Assembly (NCBI RefSeq): GCF_018918045.1
Contig: NZ_JAHLPU010000017.1
Coordinates: forward strand, 1-33,584
From: Pseudoflavonifractor sp. MSJ-30
GTDB lineage: Bacteria > Bacillota > Clostridia > Oscillospirales > Oscillospiraceae
Direction: 5' to 3'
Length of the DNA: 33,584 bases
Shown: positions 22,201 to 32,349 of the stretch, in pieces
How positions within the stretch are numbered: position 1 is the stretch's first letter
Layout: each line of letters opens with the position of its first letter
Position numbers and translations under genes: made by a program
Notes under the pieces: model-generated
Told to the model about the DNA's origin: nothing
Database searches by the model: none
What the model saw: only the letters and a program-made list of their open reading frames with translations

Positions 22201-23124
22201 TCATTTTATTGTAAATGCAATGCTGTACCATTGCGTATCGTGATACTTCCGTGTCAGTGCTGACAGCGCGTTCTTGTCGTACCGGTCAGCGACTTGAAGG
22301 GTCAATTCATAATCCCCGGCGGGCAGAACGCCATAGGTTTTTTCAAAATCAAAGGAAATTTCCATAATGCCGCCCATGTTGATCTCAGAGGCTGCTGCTG
22401 TTTCTCCCTTTGGAGTGATTGGATCAATCGGTTCATATTGGTCGGTACCGGCTTTGGAAAGCAGCGCCAGCTCCAGCGACAGGGTGCCGAGCTGCTGACC
22501 GCCGGATTGCGAACAGGTCAGGCGCATCTCCTTGGAATTGACTTCGGAGATACGGAACTCCAGCCCCCAGTCTTCATAGTCAATGGGCTGCCCGTCCGCG
22601 TCAAACGTATAGGCGTAGACCGGTGTATTTTTGGCGCCGTAGAGGGACAGATCCTTAATCAGATGCTGTTTCCCGTCGGGCGTTTCATAGATGTCATAAA
22701 CATAGTGCAGGCTGAATTCCGGGTAATGATAGGTAAATTCTGTCAGGCCGTTTTTGGATTCCGCCGTCTCATTGCAAACGTCCTGAGCCGCGTCCAGCCG
22801 GGCCAGGGCCACCAGCTCGTCCCCGGAGATCTTGTTTTCCTCCAAAGCGTCTCTCAGAGCCACGGTTTCCCCGCCCAGATCAATGGTAACGTCCGCCAGA
22901 TTATACAGTGTGACGGAAGCATAGTTTCCGCCGTTCAGCGCAATGGTTTCCCCGCCGTCAAATATGTAATTCAAAACGGAAATTTTCAGATTCCGCCCCG
23001 CAAGCTTCTCAGGGGGCGTCGCCTTGATCCCGGCGTCATTGTCTGCCGCAAATACGGTGGCTCCCAGAGAAAGCGCGCAGAGCAGCAGGAGAATAACGGT
23101 GATCGTTCCAAAAGCTCTTTTCAT
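22201..23124 (-). CDS. secreted protein with a C-terminal Ig-like domain, unknown function
   Basis: 307 residues. A signal peptide covers residues 1-27 (MKRAFGTITVILLLLCALSL, then cleavage near VFA-A). Residues 30-125 include repeated short beta strands (YASVTLYNLADVTIDLGGETVAL). The C-terminal part (about 200-307) ends in YGVLPAGDYELTLQVADRYD...WYSIAFTIK, which resembles the bacterial Ig-like domain found in clostridial exported proteins (motif recall, not a search). No anchor motif. RBS AAGGCGG lies upstream of ATG 23124. The gap to the upstream lipoprotein gene is 29 bases, so the two share a transcript. Confidence 0.8.
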   Translation of the reverse strand: MKRAFGTITVILLLLCALSLGATVFAADNDAGIKATPPEKLAGRNLKISVLNYIFDGGETIALNGGNYASVTLYNLADVTIDLGGETVALRDALEENKISGDELVALARLDAAQDVCNETAESKNGLTEFTYHYPEFSLHYVYDIYETPDGKQHLIKDLSLYGAKNTPVYAYTFDADGQPIDYEDWGLEFRISEVNSKEMRLTCSQSGGQQLGTLSLELALLSKAGTDQYEPIDPITPKGETAAASEINMGGIMEISFDFEKTYGVLPAGDYELTLQVADRYDKNALSALTRKYHDTQWYSIAFTIK

Positions 23125-23153
23125 GGTCTATACCGCCTTGCATCGCATCTTCT

Positions 23154-23678
23154 TCATTCATCAAGCGCGTTTTCCGGCTTGAATTGCATGATATCTGTCT
23201 TTGCCTTGCTGCGGAGGGATTCGGGGACTGCATAGCGGCCGATCATTACCTGAAGCTGTCCATCGATTTCTCCGATAAAGTGATAGCCCTCATCGATATA
23301 GCTGGAGCCTGCGCCTGTCAGGTAAACATGATATACCCAAAAGTTTTCCGCAAGCCTTTCTCTGCCTGCAATTTTACAGTCAAGGATCGGTTCGAAATTT
23401 TCCGCCATATCTTTGCGGAACATATCATCTTCAAAATGAAGATAGGGGGCTACGCCGTCGTAGGATGTTCCGGAAAAGGCGGTCAAGAAATCTGCGTAAA
23501 AGGCGTCGATTTTTTCCTGTTCCTCGCGGATTTCCTCGTCGCTCGGATTGTTCGAACAGCCCGCCAGAGAAAATGTCAGGATAAACGCGAGAAAAATAAC
23601 CAGGGAAAAGCACCAGGGAAAAGCAATCTGTTTTTTCGCTCCGTTTCTCTTTGTTTGGGCTATGTGTGATAGATACAA
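23154..23678 (-). CDS. putative lipoprotein of unknown function
   Basis: 174 residues from TTG 23678. AAGGGG lies eight bases before this TTG; a GTG at 23687 in the same frame overlaps that site and is the alternative start. A long basic N-region precedes a hydrophobic core and the lipobox LAGC, which puts the lipidated Cys near residue 41. The mature part (about 135 residues) is acidic and soluble-looking, with FYADFLTAFSGTSYDGVAPYLHFEDD and a beta-rich end (YHFIGEIDGQLQVMIGRYAV), somewhat like NTF2-like or DUF4878-type extracellular domains; this is weak. Next to the secreted Ig-like gene. Confidence 0.75.
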   Translation of the reverse strand: MYLSHIAQTKRNGAKKQIAFPWCFSLVIFLAFILTFSLAGCSNNPSDEEIREEQEKIDAFYADFLTAFSGTSYDGVAPYLHFEDDMFRKDMAENFEPILDCKIAGRERLAENFWVYHVYLTGAGSSYIDEGYHFIGEIDGQLQVMIGRYAVPESLRSKAKTDIMQFKPENALDE

Positions 23679-23687
23679 AGGAATCAC

Positions 23688-23858
23688 CCCTTTCTTGTTG
23701 GCTTTGCACTGGCCCAGAATGACGCCGATGCAAAGACTGGAAGGATAAGTTCAACTGTTCAGGAGAATGGTGTACCCGCAGAAAACCGCAGTTCGTAAGA
23801 GCGGAAGTCTATCGTTTGGGAAGTATATTCTGCAGCGGTCGTCTGCACGCGGATAATG
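23688..23858. other. intergenic gap with no gene seen
   Basis: About 170 bases between the lipoprotein gene and the TraX-like gene, both on the minus strand. I see no clear promoter, terminator or RNA. Confidence 0.5.
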
Positions 23859-24596
23859 TCAGAAGCCCATAATCACTCTGCGACACAGATAGATTCCAAG
23901 ATATGCCAATGGGAGACAACAATATACTGCGTAATTTTTGCTGGAAACGTTTCCATTCCTAGTGCAGAGGAAAATCGGGATAAGAGACAGTGCGGAAAAA
24001 AATTGTGCGTCTATGTGCGAGCCGGATGGGAGCGAGATAACGCCGGGAGCTGTCATCCATATCACTTCGCTTCTCACGGCCACCTGTGCGTAAAGACATG
24101 AAAGAATCAGAAGCCCACAGATTTGCAGAACATATTTCCATTTTGCAGATCGTGTTGTGTAAAATAACAGGACTGTCAAAATTCCACACGGTCCGTATTC
24201 AAAATGCAGCAGACAGCTGAGGGCGGCAATTGCAGCGACGGCTCCAATTTTCAGCGCAGCATTCCACTTTTGACTTAGAACACCCAACATCAGAAGTCCG
24301 CAAAACAGCGTAAAGAACAGATTGTTCATCCGAAAGTCAAAGGGCTTCCATGTATGATTCAAATCAAATGGAATTTCAAAGGCTATGGCAAGGATCAGTA
24401 ATTTTTGCACAAGCCTTGAAAAATGCGCACCGTCCCCATATGCTTCAACCAGGAGGTAGGCAAAAATCGGGAATGCCATAGTTCGGATGACGTGAAGGCC
24501 ACTGACGCTGGGGAAAAAGACCAATAACGGATCAATGATAAGCAGCAAACAGCCAATCAGATGCAGATTATCAGTATAAAAACCTTCTTTTTTCAT
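23859..24596 (-). CDS. TraX-family integral membrane protein
   Basis: 245 residues with about seven membrane spans. The N-terminal half is TraX-like: LHLIGCLLLIIDPLLVFFP, IRTMAFPIFAYLLVEAYGDG and LLILAIAFEIPFDL. TraX N-acetylates F-pilin in E. coli, but Firmicutes members are related to acyltransferase-3 proteins and lie outside conjugation systems; no conjugation gene is present here. RBS GAGGTAAAG precedes ATG 24596. The region is A+T-richer than the core genes. An 8-bp dyad (24613-24631) lies just upstream of the ribosome binding site. Confidence 0.8.
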   Translation of the reverse strand: MKKEGFYTDNLHLIGCLLLIIDPLLVFFPSVSGLHVIRTMAFPIFAYLLVEAYGDGAHFSRLVQKLLILAIAFEIPFDLNHTWKPFDFRMNNLFFTLFCGLLMLGVLSQKWNAALKIGAVAAIAALSCLLHFEYGPCGILTVLLFYTTRSAKWKYVLQICGLLILSCLYAQVAVRSEVIWMTAPGVISLPSGSHIDAQFFSALSLIPIFLCTRNGNVSSKNYAVYCCLPLAYLGIYLCRRVIMGF

Positions 24597-24612
24597 AAGC
24601 TTTACCTCAATA

Positions 24613-24631
24613 CTTCATTTTTGAAATGAAG
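24613..24631. repeat. short inverted repeat upstream of the TraX-like gene
   Basis: CTTCATTT (24613-24620) and AAATGAAG (24624-24631), three bases apart, 17 bases before the start codon on the minus strand. It could be an operator or a leader hairpin that limits translation. Confidence 0.4.
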
Positions 24632-24659
24632 CTCCAATAGGCCTGTAACGAAAAGTAAC

Positions 24660-24689
24660 TCTGGCAGATGGCATTTCCCATCTGCCAGA
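24660..24689 (-). terminator. hairpin, probable terminator of the 166-residue secreted protein gene
   Basis: Twelve-bp perfect stem (TCTGGCAGATGG and complement) with a six-base loop. On the minus strand it is followed by GTTACTTTTCG, a weak tail. It is about 145 bases after the stop; the rest of the 24597-24833 gap holds nothing else I can name. Confidence 0.5.
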
Positions 24690-24833
24690 TTACGAGATTT
24701 TGGATTTTAGGTCGACGAAAAGTAGGTGCTTTGTGTTAGCTCTTGCTGAAAAGTACGGCAGCGAGACGCTTTACAATGGCTTTTGACATACACTGTTTAT
24801 ATGTAAAACGAAGGGATTCTTATATTATTCTAA

Positions 24834-25334
24834 TTATTCTGAGACAGAGAAATAAATCGTTCCATTAACAGTATAGTCGCCATTGTTATAGATATAGATC
24901 CAGTACATTCCAGAGGGAACATTTTCTGTTGTTATGGTTAGGTTGGAGGCTGATCCGCCGGAAAGTCTGACCCCATATGGTGTTGTACCGGTTGTTCCGC
25001 TCGGAAAGAAACCTACGGTAATGTCACATGTGGGATATACCCATGTCAGACTGCTGATGCTCAGTTTGGTTGAGCCCGATATCACATTGTAGTCGGACAG
25101 CAGGGGCTCTGCATAGTGACCCGCTTCACAAGAGAAGCTTTTGTAGAGCGCCATTGGCGAAACCTGAGACGGAAACTGGTTGAAATCAGGGACGGGCAAA
25201 GACAGAGGTTCCGCTGCAAGCGTGGTGTTGTCTGCGGAATCACAATGGATTGGTGCTGCGAGTGCGGCGGAGGGAAAAACAGTGCACATAGACAGTACGA
25301 TAAGCAGAGCGACCAATTTTTTTAGCATTTTCAT
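24834..25334 (-). CDS. small secreted protein, unknown function (166 aa)
   Basis: Signal peptide residues 1-27 (basic MKMLKK, hydrophobic core, AALA-A cleavage). The mature part is Ser/Thr/Gly-rich and beta-strand-like (STKLSISSLTWVYPTCDITV; ASNLTITTENVPSGMYWIYI; TVNGTIYFSVSE). This pattern resembles pre-peptidase or other small extracellular beta-sandwich domains, but I cannot assign a family. Three cysteines remain in the mature part. RBS GGAGG lies upstream of ATG 25334. A TATAAA box about 20 bases before the start has no good -35 partner, so an alternative sigma factor might be used. Confidence 0.78.
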   Translation of the reverse strand: MKMLKKLVALLIVLSMCTVFPSAALAAPIHCDSADNTTLAAEPLSLPVPDFNQFPSQVSPMALYKSFSCEAGHYAEPLLSDYNVISGSTKLSISSLTWVYPTCDITVGFFPSGTTGTTPYGVRLSGGSASNLTITTENVPSGMYWIYIYNNGDYTVNGTIYFSVSE

Positions 25335-25429
25335 AATGTACCTCCAAAGTATTTATAGTCTTTTGTGGTTACAGATTATTAACTGCATCGGAAACACCAC
25401 CTTTACGGTTATTTCATATGGGCGAAAGA

Positions 25430-25783
25430 TTATGGACAGGTCCCGGTTGCAGATGTCGTGCCCAGTGCAGTTCCGTTGATTGTGACATCCGCTGTCAGTT
25501 TGTAGGTTTTGCCGCTTTGAACGGTTTTTGTTTTGCTGAAATTCAGGTTGCAGGTTCCAGAATCCGTCCATGTGGCAATACAGGTACTTCCGTCGTACAA
25601 TTTTGCTGTTAGAGAAATAGTGTCCTTTGTGCTGTCTCCATTTACTGAAACAGAACAAGTCGCCGTAGTCCCGCTAAAGTTTATGTACGGTAAAACTTTT
25701 GGCCTGCGAGGAGTTGCGGCTTGCGCATAGACTGGGATTAAAAGTGCAATCAGGAGCATGACAAAACCGATGTGCTTTTTCAT
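25430..25783 (-). CDS. small secreted protein, unknown function (117 aa)
   Basis: Signal peptide residues 1-22 (MKKHIGFVMLLIALLIPVYA, cleavage at AQA). The remaining 95 residues look like one Ig-like beta domain: INFSGTTATCSVSVNGDSTK, then TISLTAKLYDGSTCIATWTDSG, and a final KTYKLTADVTINGTALG. Similar small exported proteins are frequent in Clostridia, often near sigma/anti-sigma pairs (recall only). Four cysteines in the mature part could form disulfides. Very strong RBS AAGGAGGTGA. It lies immediately downstream of the sigma/anti-sigma pair. Confidence 0.82.
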   Translation of the reverse strand: MKKHIGFVMLLIALLIPVYAQAATPRRPKVLPYINFSGTTATCSVSVNGDSTKDTISLTAKLYDGSTCIATWTDSGTCNLNFSKTKTVQSGKTYKLTADVTINGTALGTTSATGTCP

Positions 25784-25863
25784 TGTTTCACCTCCTTCTT
25801 GTTGTTCTACACAATGTAACGAATTTCGACAGCGTTTTTGGACACTAGGTAAAAAATATTTTT

Positions 25864-26523
25864 TTATTTTTTTAAAATATTTTCAGCAAATTGGATTAAA
25901 ATTGTTTTGTCACATTTACCGGAAACTAGGAAGAGAGTTCCATGAGAATCCTGCCAGACGAGATCGGATGCTTCTGTTGCATCCCATGGTATGAACAGCT
26001 GTGCCTCGTACCCACTAACGGTCAAGGTTTCCTGACTGCATGCCTCAGTATAAATATATACCTCTAGATTTTCTGGAGACGAAGTGTAAATAAAGGACAA
26101 TACATCGCCGCAATCGTTGGAATATAGAAATGTCTGACCGTTTTGTATCGGATAGCTGTCATAGAGGGTACAGCCATCTGGAATCCATCCTGGATAAAAC
26201 TGTGCAGAATCCAGTCCTGTGTGTTCACCTTTGAAAACGAAATGCGAAAAAGATGTACTCTGCTCTATTACCCATCCCAAGAATGCTTCCCGTGCGTTTA
26301 CATCAACAGCCAGAACGGACCCGAACAGCAGCAGGACGGCGGCGAAGCTGGCGGCGGTCCGGAGCATTGCGGTCCGCAGGGGGTGGGCGGTTTTGGCGAT
26401 GAGGCGCCCCATCTGTTTTTCAAAGCGCCTGCCGAAGGTATGCGGACAGTCCTCCGGCTGAGGAAGACTTTCGCTGATAGCGTTCAGATATTCGTCCGCG
26501 GCCTGTTTGAAAAGCTCATCCAT
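25864..26523 (-). CDS. probable anti-sigma factor with DUF4367-like extracellular domain
   Basis: 219 residues. Cytoplasmic N-terminal part (1-52), one membrane span (about 55-75) and an outer domain with GWIPDGCTLYDSYPIQNGQTF, LSFIYTSSPENLEVYIY and the C-terminal QDSHGTLFLVSGKCDKTILI, the pattern of DUF4367 proteins that pair with ECF sigma factors. ATG 26523 overlaps the sigma stop (TGATG), a hallmark of coupled sigma/anti-sigma genes; a start 27 bases upstream would lie inside the sigma gene and is rejected. No zinc-binding HxxxCxxC motif is present. It probably holds the sigma factor inactive until an envelope signal arrives. Confidence 0.85.
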   Translation of the reverse strand: MDELFKQAADEYLNAISESLPQPEDCPHTFGRRFEKQMGRLIAKTAHPLRTAMLRTAASFAAVLLLFGSVLAVDVNAREAFLGWVIEQSTSFSHFVFKGEHTGLDSAQFYPGWIPDGCTLYDSYPIQNGQTFLYSNDCGDVLSFIYTSSPENLEVYIYTEACSQETLTVSGYEAQLFIPWDATEASDLVWQDSHGTLFLVSGKCDKTILIQFAENILKK

Positions 26524-27044
26524 CAGAGCAGCACCCCCTCTTCTTCGCACAATTCCTGAAATTTTTGCTTGGCGCGCTGGTTCAGCTTGACCGCGTTTGC
26601 CTCCGTGATGCCCAGAAGCTTTGCCAGCTCTTTGTTAGAGAACCCGTAGCTGTATTTCAGCAGAAGGACCTGCCGGTATCTGGCGGGCAGCCTCGCCATG
26701 CAGGCGGCCAGCGCCGTCCCTTTTTCAAGGTCAACAGGAGCGCCCGGCAGATCCTCCGGGAAATCAATGGTGTCACAGCGCTTCTTTTTCCGATAGAGAT
26801 CGATGGCGGTGTTCTCAACAATAGTAACGACGAAGACTTTTGTTTTTGGACACACCGCTTCCTGAATTTTTGAAATATTTTCCGCGATTTTTACAAAGGC
26901 GGTATGTACGGCGTCTTCGGCGTCCTGGGGATTGTTCAGAATTCGGTTGGCGGTGTAAAACATGAGGCCCTTGTAGCTCTGGTAAACCCGTTCAAATTTT
27001 GTCCGGTCATCCGTTGAATCCATAAGCGACATATAAACAAGCAC
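26523..27044 (-). CDS. ECF-type RNA polymerase sigma factor
   Basis: 173 residues. Region 2: FERVYQSYKGLMFYTANRIL, then NNPQDAEDAVHTAFVKI. Region 4: LPARYRQVLLLKYSYGFSNK and ELAKLLGITEANAVKLNQRAKQ, the helix-turn-helix. GTG 27044 is chosen because AGGAGG lies nine bases before it; an open frame continues upstream for 84 codons across the promoter and is not translated from there. The region-4 sequence is of the type seen in clostridial sigma/DUF4367 pairs. Likely targets are the small secreted-protein genes that follow on the same strand, which is inference. Confidence 0.92.
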   Translation of the reverse strand: MLVYMSLMDSTDDRTKFERVYQSYKGLMFYTANRILNNPQDAEDAVHTAFVKIAENISKIQEAVCPKTKVFVVTIVENTAIDLYRKKKRCDTIDFPEDLPGAPVDLEKGTALAACMARLPARYRQVLLLKYSYGFSNKELAKLLGITEANAVKLNQRAKQKFQELCEEEGVLL

Positions 27045-27067
27045 CGGTGCATCCCTCCTTTGCGCCA

Positions 27068-27096
27068 AATATACCATATTGCCGCGTATTTTTCCA
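27068..27096 (-). promoter_or_regulatory. possible promoter of the ECF sigma gene
   Basis: On the minus strand: TGGAAA (27091-27096), a 17-base spacer, TATATT (27068-27073), ending about ten bases before the ribosome binding site. The -35 box is poor for sigma-A. Confidence 0.45.
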
Positions 27097-27168
27097 GAGG
27101 CAGTTTTCCGGACAGTAAAGAGCGTGCCCCAGAGTCTGCGTAAAAACGCCCATTTTTGCTTTTTCCTA

Positions 27169-27197
27169 TTGACAAACCCCATAAAAGTGGTTAGAAT
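27169..27197 (+). promoter_or_regulatory. consensus promoter of the T-box/alaS unit
   Basis: TTGACA (27169-27174), a 17-base spacer, TAGAAT (27192-27197). Confidence 0.88.
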
Positions 27198-27203
27198 AGC
27201 CAC

Positions 27204-27436
27204 GATATGCAAAGACAATGCGGAAACCAAGCAGCGTTTGGCGCCTTTAGCGAGAAGGGGACGGTGGAAGCCCTTCGGCGGTCGGCTGCGCGCCACTTCC
27301 GGCGTTACCCGGGATGACCGGGGCGGGAGCTCCCGTTACAGAGCGTCTAAGATGCCCGGGCTTCCCGGGTAAATTAGGGTGGTACCGCGGGTAAATTCTA
27401 CTCCGCCCCTAAATTCGGGGGCGGAGTTTTTGTTTT
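27204..27436 (+). promoter_or_regulatory. T-box riboswitch, tRNA-Ala responsive
   Basis: The conserved T-box sequence AGGGTGGTACCGCGG lies at 27376-27390; its TGGT bulge can pair with a tRNA 3' end with discriminator A, as in tRNA-Ala. Stem I can be drawn with GC-GGAA (about 27217-27224) against TTCC-GGC (27297-27303) and GCAGC against GCTGC (27285-27289). The 3' side of the loop between these helices reads GCGCCAC, which contains Ala codons; GCC at 27292-27294 followed by A is the best specifier. The apical GGTGGAAGCC loop is also typical. Uncharged tRNA-Ala would stabilise the antiterminator and let alaS be read. Confidence 0.93.
27401..27436 (+). terminator. T-box terminator hairpin
   Basis: CTCCGCCCC (27401-27409) pairs with GGGGCGGAG (27418-27426), followed by TTTTTGTTTT. 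It is the attenuator switched by the T-box antiterminator. Confidence 0.92.
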
Positions 27437-27461
27437 GCAGAAAAATGGAGGTTAGAAAACC

Positions 27462-30098
<2,637 letters not shown>

Positions 30099-30109
30099 TC
30101 AAAACTTTG

Positions 30110-30138
30110 AAGGCGCAGCCCTGACCGGCTGCGCCTTT
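30110..30138 (+). terminator. terminator after alaS
   Basis: Eleven-bp stem AAGGCGCAGCC / GGCTGCGCCTT with a six-base loop, with TTTT at the stem base. It ends about 20 bases before comEC, so some read-through into comEC is possible; no separate comEC promoter is visible. Confidence 0.7.
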
Positions 30139-30158
30139 TGCGAAAGAGAGAGAATGGT

Positions 30159-32345
30159 ATGCGCAGACTGTTCTGGTTCTCCATAGGCGCGGCTTTGAGC
30201 TGCGCGCTGCTTGTTTGGCTGCTCTGGGACTACAGCGCGGTGCTTTTTGGCGTGACTCTTTTGCTGGGGGCCGCTTCCGTGAGGCTGTCGGGAAAATACC
30301 GCTGGGTGCGCTATCCCGCGGCGGTGCTGCTGGGCATGGTGCTGGGCAGCGGCGTGCTGCTTTTCCTGCAAAGAACCTGTTACGCTCCGCTGCTTGCGCT
30401 GGACGGGAAGACCGTCCCCGCTGCACTGGTCGCCCAGGCCGACAGTGTGCCGGGGCAGTACAGCGACACGGTTAAGGCGCAAATGGAGATCAATGGCAAA
30501 CGCTATACCGTTCGGGCTTACCTGGGCGAGGGACAGACAGCGAAGGCCGGGGACATTCTGGAAGGGGCTTTCCAAATCAAGGTGACCCTGCCCGGCGGCT
30601 CCAAGGAAAACGCCGTAAACTATGGCCGTTGTGTTTTCGCCCTTGCAAGCCCAAAAAGTCCGGTCCATATTGATGGGACGCGGGAAAACAGCCTGCGGTA
30701 TCTTCCCCAGCGCCTGGGTGCAGCGGCCAAAGAGGCCGTGGAAGACTGCTTCCCGGAGGACACGGCGGCCTTTGCCAGGTCGCTGCTGCTGGGGGATACA
30801 ACGGATCTCTCCTATGCGGAGGAAACGGCCCTGCGGGTCAGCGGCATCCGGCATATTGTGGCTGTTTCCGGGCTGCATGTGGCCATTCTCTTTGGATTTC
30901 TCTGGGTACTCTGCGCCAAACGGCCCTGGCCCGCGTTTTTGATCGGGGTTCCGGTGCTGACACTGTTCGGTGCCATGGTGGGCAATACGCCTTCCGTGGT
31001 TCGGGCATGCCTGATGGCGGTTCTGCTGGTGCTGTCCCGGCTGACCCGGCGAAGCTATGATCCATTGACGGCATGGGCTTTTGCGGTGCTGTGGCTGCTG
31101 ATGGATAACCCTCTGGTCATTACCGCCGCGGGATTCCAACTATCCGTGCTTTGCGTCCTGGGCATCCTTCTGTTCCAGAAACCTGTTTCCGAGGGCCTTT
31201 CGCAATCTCTGGGGAAGCTGCCCGGGGGAAAGATTCTGGCGGATTCCGTGGCCGTCAGCCTCAGCGCGACGGTGCTTTCTCTACCTGTGTCCGTTTATTA
31301 TTTTGGTACTGCCAGCCTGATTGCTCCGTTGACCAATTTTCTGATTCTCTGGCTGCTGCCCTTTCTCTTCGGCGGAATATTGGCGGTCTGTATTCTGGGG
31401 CCCCTTGTTCCCGCACTGGGGGCGGCACTGGGCTGGCTGACGGCATGGCCCATCCGGCTGGTGCTTTGGGCTGCCGGGGCCCTTTCCGGGATTCCCATGG
31501 CGGCACTGTATACCTGCGAACCCTATACCGTCTATTGGCTGGCGGGCGTTTATGCCTTGATCGTGCTGTGGTGTGTTTTCGGACGGCGGCATGGATGGGT
31601 GTATGCCGCGGCGGGGGTGCTTTCGCTGGCGGTCATTACGGTCCTCTGGGGTCTGGAGCCAAGGACGGACGACTGCCGGCTGACGGTGCTGGACGTGGGA
31701 CAGGGTCAGTGTTTGCTGCTGCAAAGCAGGGGCGAGAGCGCCCTCATCGACTGCGGCGGCTATTCCGATACCGTTTCCGCCGACAAGGCATGGCAGATGC
31801 TCCGCAGTCAGAATCTATACGATCTGAATCTGCTGATGTTCACCCACTACGACCGGGACCATTCCGGCGGCGCGGAGAATTTCCTGACCCAGATTCCGGC
31901 GGCCGCAGCCATTCTGCCCGGGCCCTCGGAACTGCTGCCGGAGGGATTTGTGGTCACGGAGGACTGTGAACTGCCCTTTGGCGCGGGAATCCTGCGCTTT
32001 TACCCCTATACCGGCGGCAATAAGGATCAGGAAAACAGCATGGCTATCTTGTTTGAAACGGAAAACTGTGCTATACTGGTTACCGGCGATCTGGACGCGG
32101 CAGGTGAGCGGCGTCTGGTAAAAGAGCATATTATCTCTGCGGACATTTTGCTGGTGGGCCATCATGGCTCCAAAACATCCACCTGCCAGGACCTTTTGGA
32201 CGCGGTTCAGCCGGAGCTGGCGCTGATCAGCGTTGGGGAGAATCACTACGGTCACCCCACCCCGGAGGTACTGGACCGGCTGGAACAGGCCGGATGCACC
32301 GTCCGCCGCACGGATCAGGAAGGAACCATTATCATCAGGAGGTAA
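30159..32345 (+). CDS. comEC: DNA internalisation competence protein ComEC/Rec2
   Basis: 728 residues. Forms the membrane channel for single-stranded DNA during natural transformation. N-terminal spans and a DUF4131/OB-like part (to about 190), the ComEC core with multiple membrane helices (ALRVSGIRHIVAVSGLHVAIL; GAMVGNTPSVVRACLMAVLL), and a C-terminal metallo-beta-lactamase domain with LTVLDVGQGQCLLL, FTHYDRDHSGG (metal site) and LLVGHHGSKTST. ATG 30159 is preferred over an in-frame TTG at 30138 inside the terminator; the RBS is weak. Intact motifs suggest that it is functional, but other competence genes are outside the window. Confidence 0.93.
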   Translation: MRRLFWFSIGAALSCALLVWLLWDYSAVLFGVTLLLGAASVRLSGKYRWVRYPAAVLLGMVLGSGVLLFLQRTCYAPLLALDGKTVPAALVAQADSVPGQYSDTVKAQMEINGKRYTVRAYLGEGQTAKAGDILEGAFQIKVTLPGGSKENAVNYGRCVFALASPKSPVHIDGTRENSLRYLPQRLGAAAKEAVEDCFPEDTAAFARSLLLGDTTDLSYAEETALRVSGIRHIVAVSGLHVAILFGFLWVLCAKRPWPAFLIGVPVLTLFGAMVGNTPSVVRACLMAVLLVLSRLTRRSYDPLTAWAFAVLWLLMDNPLVITAAGFQLSVLCVLGILLFQKPVSEGLSQSLGKLPGGKILADSVAVSLSATVLSLPVSVYYFGTASLIAPLTNFLILWLLPFLFGGILAVCILGPLVPALGAALGWLTAWPIRLVLWAAGALSGIPMAALYTCEPYTVYWLAGVYALIVLWCVFGRRHGWVYAAAGVLSLAVITVLWGLEPRTDDCRLTVLDVGQGQCLLLQSRGESALIDCGGYSDTVSADKAWQMLRSQNLYDLNLLMFTHYDRDHSGGAENFLTQIPAAAAILPGPSELLPEGFVVTEDCELPFGAGILRFYPYTGGNKDQENSMAILFETENCAILVTGDLDAAGERRLVKEHIISADILLVGHHGSKTSTCQDLLDAVQPELALISVGENHYGHPTPEVLDRLEQAGCTVRRTDQEGTIIIRR

Positions 32346-32349
32346 CGCC

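Noticed and set aside
23859..24596. Evidence of a conjugative element from the TraX-like gene
   Set aside because: No relaxase, coupling protein, pilus or integrase gene nearby; Firmicutes TraX-like proteins commonly occur outside conjugation systems.
27045..27296. An 84-codon upstream extension of the ECF sigma gene
   Set aside because: It crosses the predicted promoter and T-box promoter region and lacks a ribosome binding site, whereas GTG 27044 has AGGAGG at the right distance.
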